Assembly (NCBI GenBank): GCA_036734105.1
Contig: DAIMZH010000014.1
Span: 1 to 64,000 of the forward strand
Direction of reading: 5' to 3'
From: Azoarcus_F sp036734105
GTDB lineage: Bacteria > Pseudomonadota > Gammaproteobacteria > Burkholderiales > Rhodocyclaceae
DNA length: 64,000 nt
Shown one piece after another: positions 8,327-17,389 of the stretch. How positions within the stretch are numbered: the stretch's first letter is position 1; each line of letters begins with the position of its first letter. Made by a program: the position numbers and the translations under genes. Under the pieces are notes generated by a model, which saw only the letters and a program-made list of their open reading frames with translations, was not told the DNA's origin and searched no databases.

Positions 8327-9327
8327 GGCAGCACCTCGCCGTAGGCTTCGCAACCAGGCAGCTTGCGCAGACCCTGCACATGGCGATTGCGGGCCGGGAG
8401 ATAGGCATCATCTTCCTGGAGGGAGTGGGGTCGGGTGATGAAGCCCAGGGCCTTGATGTGTTCCGGCTTGTATTCGATGGGAAAGGTGAGTAGCTCGGGC
8501 ATCAGCGCATTGGCATCGGGGATGTTGGCGTTAGCTAGGTCCAGAGTGTAGCCATAGCTCTCGCCACCGGGGCGCAGGGGGGCGGGGATAAAGGCGGGAG
8601 AAAACTCCGCATCCAGCACGGTGGGACGGCTGAAACTGGCCTCTGCGCCTTTCTTGTCGGCCAGTAAGCGGGCGTTGCGGACTTCTTCCACCGTATAGCA
8701 GACCAAGGCCACGGGCAGGGGGCTCTCCGTTTGCCGGGGGAAATGAGTCAGGCCCAGACGGTCGCGCAGGAGGTGCGGCCAGTCTTGCTTGGTGAGTGCG
8801 TCCAGGTTACCGCCGAAGGCATTGAGAAAGGTGGCAAACAACGGGCGGGCCTGGGTGCGATGCGCGTTCCACTGTTTGGTGAATTCCGCACGTAGGGCTT
8901 CGTCGGTATCGGACAGCCTAGGTTTTCTCAGGTCTTTCTGGGAGCGAAAAAATCGTTGCCAAAAATCGTTAGTAACCTGGGAGACCAACGGCTGGCTGAA
9001 TAAACCATCCAGCGCCTCCAAGCGTACCAGATAGGTGTTGTCCAGATTCTCGTTGAGCTGAGCCAAGTGGTTGCGGGCCATGAAGGTTTCTGCGCAACGG
9101 GGCAGGTCTTTGGCGATGTGGACCGCGTGAGCGAGATAGCTCTTGTGCTCCGCCTGCCAGTCCTTGTGGGTTGCGACCGCGTCTACGTCGCTGGCATATT
9201 CTTCTGCCCGCTCATCCGAAACAGCGCTTTCCCAGCGGAAATTAGCCATGACGCAACGCATCGTCGAGCCTGTTGCTGCGGCGTTATCGTCTTGCGCTAG
9301 TGGTTGAAGCTGTTTGCTGAGATTCAT
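8323..9327 (-). CDS. Unrecognised protein, first gene of bracketed two-gene operon
   Basis: 334-residue soluble protein, rich in charged residues and Ala/Leu, with helical character in the first two thirds and a more mixed C-terminal third (YGYTLDLANANIPDANALMPE). No signal peptide, membrane segment, nucleotide-binding loop or nuclease motif is evident. I preferred the ATG at 9327 over one at 9339 because GGAAG stands five bases before it. Its stop overlaps the start of the TPR-like gene, so the two products probably act together. I do not recognise the family. Candidate roles such as phage defence, conflict or stress scaffolding are speculation from the context. Confidence 0.7.
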   Translation of the reverse strand: MNLSKQLQPLAQDDNAAATGSTMRCVMANFRWESAVSDERAEEYASDVDAVATHKDWQAEHKSYLAHAVHIAKDLPRCAETFMARNHLAQLNENLDNTYLVRLEALDGLFSQPLVSQVTNDFWQRFFRSQKDLRKPRLSDTDEALRAEFTKQWNAHRTQARPLFATFLNAFGGNLDALTKQDWPHLLRDRLGLTHFPRQTESPLPVALVCYTVEEVRNARLLADKKGAEASFSRPTVLDAEFSPAFIPAPLRPGGESYGYTLDLANANIPDANALMPELLTFPIEYKPEHIKALGFITRPHSLQEDDAYLPARNRHVQGLRKLPGCEAYGEVLP

Positions 9328-9407
9328 GAGCGCTTCCATCGTACTTCACGCAAATCTTACGCTATTTTATTGTTTATGCGTGGAGGTCTGCTATGTACCT
9401 GCCAGTG

Positions 9408-9446
9408 ATCGTAAAGCTGACACCCGTTTGAAACCCCGCCCTTCAG
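9408..9446 (-). repeat. 39-bp inverted repeat, right copy
   Basis: Read on the minus strand this is the second copy of the repeat at 5264-5302 (34/39 identical, ungapped). It ends 80 bp before the start of the two-gene operon and points toward it. It includes a hairpin with CCCGC/GCGGG arms (9435-9452 on the plus strand). Confidence 0.85.
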
Positions 9447-9462
9447 TGCGGGAGTCAGGCGC

Positions 9463-9482
9463 GACAGGCCTGATGGCCTGTC
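9463..9482. repeat. Perfect 8-bp hairpin between thiC and the cassette
   Basis: GACAGGCC-TGAT-GGCCTGTC forms a perfect stem. It lies downstream of the thiC stop and directly adjoins the right 39-bp repeat, in the place where the left copy also has a companion hairpin. It may be part of the same element end or a thiC terminator; there is no T-tract. Confidence 0.55.
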
Positions 9483-9529
9483 TCGAATCGCTTCCGCCCG
9501 ATCGGTTGGATTGGGCGGACAGTGCAGGC

Positions 9530-11393
<1,864 letters not shown>

Positions 11394-11446
11394 GGTGTCT
11401 CCCGGTTGGGGGCGCTGGTCAAAAGCGCGAGGCTAGGGGGTTGGGG

Positions 11447-12292
11447 TCAGTGAGTGTCTGGTTTGGTCCACAGGGCGTGAAAGTGATGCACCGGCCCGTG
11501 GCCACTGCCCACGGAAAGTTGGCCGGAAACGGCGATGGCGCGGAGCAGGTAGTCACGGGCATCGCGCACCGCTGCTTCGACTGGATGCAGACCGCTGCGC
11601 TGGGGCAGCAGGGCGGCGATGGCAGATGACAAGGTGCACCCGGTGCCGTGGGTGTTTTTGGTGGCGATGCGCTGAGCGGGTAGTTCGATCATGCGGTCGC
11701 CGTTGAACAGCAGGTCAATCAGCTCGTTGCCAGGCAGGTGTCCGCCCTTGAGCAGCACCCAGCGCTCGCTGGAGGTGGGCAGCAGCTCGCGCAGGCCTTC
11801 GGCGAGGCGGTACATTTCACGCACGCTTTCTGGCGCGCGAGCTTCCAGCAGCACGCCAGCTTCCGGCAGGTTTGGGGTGATCATGAAGCTGGCCGGCAGC
11901 AAGGCTTCGCGCAGCATGCTGACCGCTGACTTTGCAAGCAGGTGATCGCCACTCTTGGCCACCATCACCGGGTCGCAGACCACTTTGGTAGCGCCAAAGT
12001 GGGTGAGCCTGTCGGCCACCGTGCGCACGATGTCGGCGGTGCCCAGCATGCCGATCTTGACCGCAGCGATGCTCACATCGGCAAACAAGGTGTCGATTTG
12101 TTGACGCAGAAAATCGACCGGTGGGGTGTGCACGCCGGTGACGGCTTGCGTGTTCTGTGCCGTCAGCGCCGCCACGACGCCGCAGCCGTAGGCGCCCAGC
12201 GCGGAGAAGGCCTTGAGATCGGCAAATATGCCAGCGCCGCCAGACGGGTCAACGCCAGCGATACTCAACACATTTGGAATGGCAGTCGTCAT
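11447..12292 (-). CDS. thiD: Hydroxymethylpyrimidine/phosphomethylpyrimidine kinase
   Basis: 281-residue ribokinase-fold enzyme that phosphorylates HMP and then HMP-phosphate to HMP-diphosphate for thiamine synthesis. Visible signatures are the N-terminal SIAGVDPSGGAGIFADLKAF, the central VCDPVMVAKSG, and the C-terminal anion-hole motif NTHGTGCTLSSAIAA. It is the first gene of the thiD-thiC operon and lies directly behind a TPP riboswitch. With thiC broken, ThiD could still serve salvage of exogenous HMP, which is inference. Confidence 0.96.
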   Translation of the reverse strand: MTTAIPNVLSIAGVDPSGGAGIFADLKAFSALGAYGCGVVAALTAQNTQAVTGVHTPPVDFLRQQIDTLFADVSIAAVKIGMLGTADIVRTVADRLTHFGATKVVCDPVMVAKSGDHLLAKSAVSMLREALLPASFMITPNLPEAGVLLEARAPESVREMYRLAEGLRELLPTSSERWVLLKGGHLPGNELIDLLFNGDRMIELPAQRIATKNTHGTGCTLSSAIAALLPQRSGLHPVEAAVRDARDYLLRAIAVSGQLSVGSGHGPVHHFHALWTKPDTH

Positions 12293-12377
12293 GCAAGATG
12301 CTCCGGGTCAGGTTCACGGTCGACAGCGGAGCGGGAGGCAACAGGACGAAAGCTGGCACAATGGCCTTGGTCATCGC

Positions 12378-12456
12378 GTTTCCCTACGCCGGTGCGAGCC
12401 GGATCAGGTTCCAAGGGTATATCTCAGCCTGCCCTGATTGCGGCAGGCACCCCCAA
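12378..12456 (-). promoter_or_regulatory. TPP riboswitch (THI box)
   Basis: On the minus strand the leader of thiD reads GGGGGTGCC ... GGCTGAGATATACCC ... GAACCTGATC ... ACCGGCGTAGGGAA. These are the conserved blocks of the thiamine-pyrophosphate aptamer in the correct order. It ends about 85 nt before the thiD start, leaving room for an expression platform that could hide the ribosome-binding site. It should shut down thiD-thiC when TPP is plentiful. Confidence 0.95.
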
Positions 12457-12496
12457 CGAAGCTGCAAGACTACTCCCGACCTTGGCGACTGGCAAG

Positions 12497-13063
12497 TTAG
12501 CCGAACAGTGCCAGCAAGCCGAGCAAAGCAAACAGCGCGGCTGCCACGCCGTGTATCAGACGCACCGGCATGCGATGCGCCAGACGGTCGCCAGCGATGA
12601 CGGCCGGCACGTTGGCGATCAGCATGCCCAGGGTTGTGCCCGAGACAACGGCCACAAAGGTTTCATATTGTGCGGCCAGGGCGACCGTAGCGATTTGCGT
12701 CTTGTCGCCCATTTCAGCCAGAAAGAAGGCAATCAGCGTGGTGCCGAAGACACCAAAGCGCGCGCTGACCACCTCGCCTTCATCAAGCTTGTCCGGCACC
12801 ATGATCCACACGGCCATGGCCAGAAAGGACAGCCCCAGCACCCAGCGCATGGTGTCGGCACTGATCAGTTGGGTCAGCCATGCCCCGACAGCGGCGGCAA
12901 AGGCGTGATTGGCCAGCGTGGCAACCAGAATACCGAGCACGATTGGCGTGGCGCGCTTGTATCGCGCAGCCAGCATGAAAGCGAGCAGTTGGGTTTTGTC
13001 GCCGATTTCGGCCAGCGCCACGATGCCGGTGGACATGAAAAAGGCTTCGAGATGAGACAGCAT
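12497..13063 (-). CDS. GDT1/TMEM165-family (UPF0016) cation exporter, probably Mn2+
   Basis: 188-residue, six-helix inner-membrane protein made of two homologous halves. Each half carries the family's acidic motif: ALAEIGDKTQLLAF near residue 20 and FLAEMGDKTQIA near residue 115. Bacterial members export manganese (MneA/MntX type). The ATG at 13063 is chosen because upstream in-frame sequence is the riboswitch leader and has no membrane character. The upstream manganese-sensing leader supports the substrate assignment. Confidence 0.92.
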   Translation of the reverse strand: MLSHLEAFFMSTGIVALAEIGDKTQLLAFMLAARYKRATPIVLGILVATLANHAFAAAVGAWLTQLISADTMRWVLGLSFLAMAVWIMVPDKLDEGEVVSARFGVFGTTLIAFFLAEMGDKTQIATVALAAQYETFVAVVSGTTLGMLIANVPAVIAGDRLAHRMPVRLIHGVAAALFALLGLLALFG

Positions 13064-13193
13064 GACAGACTCCAGGCCGAGAGCAGACGGACGATCGAGC
13101 ACCTGCCCGGCCAATGGAGTGCGGTGTCGGCATGAGCCGCAACCGCCAGGTGCGCGATCATCGGTCTTGCCAGGTCCTGAGACTGGACACGCC

Positions 13194-13264
13194 ATTTCCG
13201 GTGCTGGAAAAGTATGTTGACGTGTCCCCCGCGCACTTGCGCGCAGGCGGCTACTCCCCGAAAT
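13194..13264 (-). promoter_or_regulatory. yybP-ykoY manganese riboswitch
   Basis: The minus-strand leader of the exporter contains GGGGAGTAGCC (13249-13259), a short hairpin arm with CGCGCAAGTGCGCG, and CGTCAACATAC, followed by a closing stem ATTTC/GAAAT at the two ends. These are the hallmark loops of the Mn2+-responsive yybP-ykoY aptamer. The gene it precedes is of the expected type. About 130 nt separate it from the start codon. The plus-strand stretch 13265-13400 next to it presumably carries the promoter of the divergent carbonic-anhydrase-like gene; I see no clear boxes. Confidence 0.85.
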
Positions 13265-13400
13265 CGGCTCGCAGTATAACCTTGTATTACGCGCTTGACT
13301 GCTTTGTGTGCAAGTTTGCTTGCGTTACGCTGCCAGTGGCGTTCAAGTTGTCATGCCTGGGGACGATAAGTTTGTTGATTGCACTTGAGGTCTTGAAGAC

Positions 13401-14867
13401 ATGCCGGAATCCACTTCTTGCTACCGTCGCAGTGTGTGCGGCAAAGCCTCTGCTGTTTCCGGGCTTGACGACCTGCGACGCATCAGCCGGGTGGCCGCGC
13501 TTGGCCTGTTGCTGTGTGGCATGGCGCTTAGCGGGCACGCTGACGACGGGTGGGTTACCGTGTTTGGGGATGGTGCGCGTCAGGTGCAGATCGATCGGGC
13601 CAGCGTGCTGCCTTCGGACGGCGGGACACGGGTCGCGTGGGCTCGGGTGTTGCTGTCATCAAGCGAGGCGGACGGCACTGATCATGTCGCTGCACATGCT
13701 CTGAACCGCTACGACTGCGTCAATCGTAGCGTCACCACCCTGCGCCGACGCTTTGTTGACGCACGAAACATGATTGTGCGGGAGGAGGTTCCAACTCTGT
13801 TGCGCGCCCAGGCGGTGGTCAGCGGCACAGTTGATGAGCGTTTGTGGCGCGAGATCTGTCAGCCAGCGACGCTGAGAGATCTGGCCCGCATCGCTGCCGA
13901 GGCCGAGAGTATCGTGGCTGCCACGACCCCGGAAGCCGCTCAGGCAGCCGGTGGTCGGCAGGTCCAGGCCGCGGCGCCGGTGACCGAGGCCGTGCTGATG
14001 TCGGTGGCCGAGGCTGCGGCGGTGGCCGCTGCAGCGGCAACTTTGGCAAATGAACCGGTTGCGCCCGAGCAGCGCGCGGCCGCCCCCCCCTCAGTGACTG
14101 CCTCAGTGACCCCTTCAGTGACTGCGATTCAGGCGGCAGAGGCCGCCACGCGGGCGACGCGCGCGGCCCAGCGGCAGCCTGCCGGGCCCACAATTCATTG
14201 GAGTTACCACGGTGACAAGGGCCCCGAGCACTGGGCGCAACTGTCGCCCGAGTGGAAACTGTGCGCCACTGGTCAGCGGCAGTCCCCAATTGATTTGCGT
14301 GGTGGCATTCGCCTTGATCTCGACGCGCCACGCTTTGAATATGGCCCAACGCGCTTCAGGGTAAGCGACAGCGGTCGGGCGCTTGAGGTGCATGTCGGCG
14401 CGGGGCTGGCGGCGGTGATCCGTGGGCATGTCTTCGAGCTCAACCACCTGAGCTTTCACGTGCCGGCCGAGGTGCGTGTGGATGGCCGCGCAAGTCCGCT
14501 TGCGGTGCATCTGCATCATCGCAGCGCCGATAACAGTCATGCCGTGTTGGTGGTGTTGTTTGAAAGTGGAGCAGAGCCGCACCCGGAGTTGCAAACCGTG
14601 TTGAACAACTTGCCCCTGGATCGCGGCGGCTGGTACATGCCTCAGGTGACGTTTGATCCGCTTGCGTTTCTGCCGCAGCAGCCTGGCCACTTCGAATTTC
14701 ACGGTTCTCTGAGCACGCCTCCCTGCACTGAAGGGGTGGTATGGATCGTCATGAAGTCTCCCCTCACTGCCTCGCTTGAGCAGATTCAGATCTTGCGCCG
14801 TCTGCATTCGGACAATGTGCGGCCTATTCAGGCGGCAAACGATCGCCTGATTCTCGAAACGCGCTGA
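13401..14867 (+). CDS. Secreted adhesin-E-like / degenerate alpha-carbonic anhydrase fusion protein
   Basis: 488 residues with an N-terminal export signal (hydrophobic stretch near residues 32-45). A domain of about 100 residues resembling surface-adhesin protein E follows (WVTVFGDGARQVQIDRASV ...), then a low-complexity Ala/Val-rich linker, then an alpha-carbonic anhydrase domain from about residue 263. Several catalytic positions are altered. The first zinc histidine of the FHFH motif is Ser351 (LSFHVPAEV); the second and third ligands are kept as His353 and His370. The shuttle-histidine position is Arg326, the second-shell Glu before the third His is Ala368, and the SLTTPP motif reads SLSTPP (Ser438). 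I therefore expect a catalytically weak or dead carbonic-anhydrase-related protein, perhaps a binding module. The periplasm or cell surface is the likely site. Confidence 0.85.
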   Translation: MPESTSCYRRSVCGKASAVSGLDDLRRISRVAALGLLLCGMALSGHADDGWVTVFGDGARQVQIDRASVLPSDGGTRVAWARVLLSSSEADGTDHVAAHALNRYDCVNRSVTTLRRRFVDARNMIVREEVPTLLRAQAVVSGTVDERLWREICQPATLRDLARIAAEAESIVAATTPEAAQAAGGRQVQAAAPVTEAVLMSVAEAAAVAAAAATLANEPVAPEQRAAAPPSVTASVTPSVTAIQAAEAATRATRAAQRQPAGPTIHWSYHGDKGPEHWAQLSPEWKLCATGQRQSPIDLRGGIRLDLDAPRFEYGPTRFRVSDSGRALEVHVGAGLAAVIRGHVFELNHLSFHVPAEVRVDGRASPLAVHLHHRSADNSHAVLVVLFESGAEPHPELQTVLNNLPLDRGGWYMPQVTFDPLAFLPQQPGHFEFHGSLSTPPCTEGVVWIVMKSPLTASLEQIQILRRLHSDNVRPIQAANDRLILETR

Positions 14868-15005
14868 CGGGTGGGGCCAACTGTGCGCCAGCCCGTATGC
14901 GTCGGCAAGGGTGCAGGCCGTGTTTCAGGCAAGATGATGTCACATGGTCAGCACGTGGCCTGATAAAATACAGACTTTCCCCAACCCGCTATCAGTGGCG
15001 ATAAA

Positions 15006-15021
15006 ATTAGCGTAAGCTAAT
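15006..15021. promoter_or_regulatory. Palindromic operator candidate upstream of pcm operon
   Basis: ATTAGC-GTAA-GCTAAT is a perfect inverted repeat that overlaps a TAAAAT -10-like element, 20 bp before the pcm start. The placement fits a repressor site for the pcm-rhodanese-tolC operon. The regulator is not evident in the window. Confidence 0.5.
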
Positions 15022-15041
15022 ATTCAAGCAGGAGCTGCGCG

Positions 15042-15695
15042 ATGAACTTCGAACAAGCCCGTTTCAATATGGTTGAACAACAGATTCGTCCTTGGGATGT
15101 GCTCGACCCGGACGTGCTGGATTTGTTGATGACCGTCAGGCGTGAGGAGTTCGTCCCGCAGGCCTATCGCAATCTGGCCTTCGCCGACATCGAGGTGCCA
15201 ATTGGTTGTGGTCAGGTGATGCTCAAGCCGGTAATCGAAGGCAAGATGCTGCAGGCGCTCAAGGTAAAGGCTGGCGAGTCCGTGCTCGAAATCGGATCAG
15301 GGTCAGGCTATTTCGCGGCGCTGCTCGCTACACGTTCCGGGCAGGTGCACACAGTCGAAATCGAGCCGGAGCTGGCCCGACTTGCCAGCGCCAACCTGGA
15401 GCGCTACGGTTGCCACAACGTCAGCGTGCTGGAAGCTGATGGCTATGCTGGTTTGCCAGCGGCGGCGCCTTTCGACGTCATAGTGGTGTCGGGTGGTGTG
15501 CCTTCGGTTGCGCCAGCGCTGCTGGCGCAACTCAAGCCTGGTGGTCGCCTGTTTGCGTTTGTAGGCGAAGCGCCGGTCATGAAGGCGCGCCTGATGACCT
15601 GCATGGCGCCCGGCGAGTATGCAGTAGAAGATGTTTTTGAAACCTGCTTGCCGGTGCTGAAAAACGCCTCGGCCAGCAATATTTTCGAGTTCTGA
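15042..15695 (+). CDS. pcm: Protein-L-isoaspartate O-methyltransferase
   Basis: 217-residue SAM-dependent enzyme that methylates L-isoaspartyl residues and so starts repair of aged proteins. The SAM site VLEIGSGSGYFAALLA (about residues 77-92) and the acidic post-I region are clear. An AGGAG ribosome-binding site stands 8 bases before the ATG. It heads a probable three-gene operon with a rhodanese 11 bp downstream and a TolC-type channel. The grouping with tolC is seen in other betaproteobacteria (general knowledge). Confidence 0.9.
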   Translation: MNFEQARFNMVEQQIRPWDVLDPDVLDLLMTVRREEFVPQAYRNLAFADIEVPIGCGQVMLKPVIEGKMLQALKVKAGESVLEIGSGSGYFAALLATRSGQVHTVEIEPELARLASANLERYGCHNVSVLEADGYAGLPAAAPFDVIVVSGGVPSVAPALLAQLKPGGRLFAFVGEAPVMKARLMTCMAPGEYAVEDVFETCLPVLKNASASNIFEF

Positions 15696-15706
15696 TTGAA
15701 GCGGAC

Positions 15707-16039
15707 ATGATGCAGCAATTATCCCCAACCCAGCTCGCGGCGCGCCTTGCCGACGAAACCCTGGCCAAGCCTGTGCTGCTTGATGTGCGAGAGCCCTGGG
15801 AGTTTCAGCATTGCCATATCACCGGCTCGCTACTCATGCCCATGGGGAGCGTGCCAGCCCGGCTCAATGAGCTTGAGGCCAGCCGGGATGACGACATTGT
15901 GGTGATCTGTCATCACGGTGGACGCAGTGCGCAGGTGGCCTATTTTCTCGAACGGCAGGGTTTTTCACGTGTCATCAACCTGGCTGGCGGCGTCGCTGGC
16001 TGGGCGGCAAGCGTTGATCCGGGCATGCCGCAATACTGA
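15707..16039 (+). CDS. Single-domain rhodanese (GlpE-like sulfurtransferase)
   Basis: 110-residue rhodanese domain. The catalytic-loop cysteine lies in ICHHGGRSAQ (Cys about residue 67), and the CH2-type LLDVREPWEF and GSLLMP motifs are present. It is likely a cytoplasmic thiosulfate/persulfide sulfurtransferase. Two ATG codons are adjacent (15707 and 15710); either may be used. It sits between pcm and tolC, with 11 and 27 bp gaps. Confidence 0.9.
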   Translation: MMQQLSPTQLAARLADETLAKPVLLDVREPWEFQHCHITGSLLMPMGSVPARLNELEASRDDDIVVICHHGGRSAQVAYFLERQGFSRVINLAGGVAGWAASVDPGMPQY

Positions 16040-16066
16040 GCCCACAGGGCTTGCATGGAGTGGAAG

Positions 16067-17371
16067 ATGAAGTTGAGGCCTTTGGTGGTGGCGGTGTTCG
16101 CCATGGCGTTGCCAGCGCTGGTGAATGCGGCTGATCTGATGGATGTTTATCGCGAGGCTGCGGCAAACGATGCACAGTTTTCGGCTGCGCGTGCCCAGTT
16201 TGACGCTGACCAGGAGCGCGTGGTGCAGTCCAGGGCTGGTTTGTTGCCGACGATTGGCGCGAGCGCCAACCTGACGCGCAACTATGTCGACCGAAGCGGC
16301 CAGTCGGCGAACGCCTTCACCAGCAACAACTGGGGTGTGCAACTCACTCAGCCGATTTTCCGGATGCAGAACCGTATCGCAGCCGATCAAGGCGCTCTGC
16401 AGGGTGAGCTTGCCGAAGTTCAGCTTGAGATTGCACGCCAGGAACTGGCCTTGCGAGTGGCTGAGGCCTATTTTGCGGTGCTCAATGCTCAGGATGCTCT
16501 GGATGCCTTGTCGCAACTACAAACGGCTGCGGCTGAGCAGCGCGAAATTGCACAAACCAGTTTTGAAGTGGGCACGGTCACCATCACTGACGTTCATGAG
16601 GCGCAGTCGCGCTTCGATCTGGCTTCAGCGCAGGTGATCGCCGCGCAAAGCGACCTCGACGTCAAGCGCGACGCGCTGGCCCGCATCATTGGCTCCGAGC
16701 CGGGCGAGCTCGCAAGGCTAAGGCCAGAAGTCTCCTTGTCGCGTCCCATGCCTGAAAACGTGCTCGACTGGGCTGCGGCAGCCGAAAGCGGTGGCTTGGG
16801 TGTGCAGGTGCAACATCTGGTGCGCGATGTGGCAGGCAAGGAAGCCGCGCGAGCCAGTGCTGGTCATTATCCGACGGTTGACCTGGTGGCCAGTCAAAAC
16901 TGGAGTCACCGCCAGGGCGGAGCAACCACGCCGCGTACTTCGGCAGCGGCGGTCGGCATACAGTTGAATGTGCCGCTCTATGCAGGTGGCGCCATCTCAT
17001 CGCGCGAGCGCGAGGCGGCGTCCTTGCTGACCAAGGCTGACTTTGATCTGGAAGATGCTCGCAGGTCAGCATCCATGACGGCCAGGCAGGCTTATTCCGG
17101 GGTAACCAGTGGGCTGGCCCGAATCAAGGCGCTTGAGGCGGCCGAAGTTTCGTCGCTGTCAGCGCTTGAAGCCACCCGGCTTGGTTTTGAGGTTGGCGTG
17201 CGAATCAACATCGACGTGCTCAATGCCCAGAGCCAGCTCGCGGATACCCGGCGTCAGCTTGCCAGTGCCCGCTACGATACCCTGATCGCCAAACTGCGTC
17301 TCAAGGCTGCGGCAGGGACACTGGACGAGCAAGACCTCGAAACCGTCAACAACCTACTGTCGCAGCGCTGA
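16067..17371 (+). CDS. tolC: TolC-family outer-membrane channel protein
   Basis: 434-residue outer-membrane efflux protein with a cleavable signal peptide (LRPLVVAVFAMALPALVNA). It has the two-fold repeated TolC fold: long coiled-coil helices with DVYREAAANDAQFSAARAQ at the start of repeat one and a second repeat beginning near residue 220. It forms the exit duct for tripartite exporters and is the natural partner of the RND pump at 1-5 kb, which lacks its own channel gene; that pairing is inference. The ATG at 16067 is preferred because GGAG lies 8 bases upstream, before an earlier in-frame ATG. Confidence 0.92.
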   Translation: MKLRPLVVAVFAMALPALVNAADLMDVYREAAANDAQFSAARAQFDADQERVVQSRAGLLPTIGASANLTRNYVDRSGQSANAFTSNNWGVQLTQPIFRMQNRIAADQGALQGELAEVQLEIARQELALRVAEAYFAVLNAQDALDALSQLQTAAAEQREIAQTSFEVGTVTITDVHEAQSRFDLASAQVIAAQSDLDVKRDALARIIGSEPGELARLRPEVSLSRPMPENVLDWAAAAESGGLGVQVQHLVRDVAGKEAARASAGHYPTVDLVASQNWSHRQGGATTPRTSAAAVGIQLNVPLYAGGAISSREREAASLLTKADFDLEDARRSASMTARQAYSGVTSGLARIKALEAAEVSSLSALEATRLGFEVGVRINIDVLNAQSQLADTRRQLASARYDTLIAKLRLKAAAGTLDEQDLETVNNLLSQR

Positions 17372-17389
17372 AGTGTGCCCGGATTGCTG

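Noticed and set aside
11942..13135. 397-residue plus-strand frame over thiD, the TPP riboswitch and the exporter
   Set aside because: It crosses two genes and two riboswitches on the other strand and has no protein-like domains.
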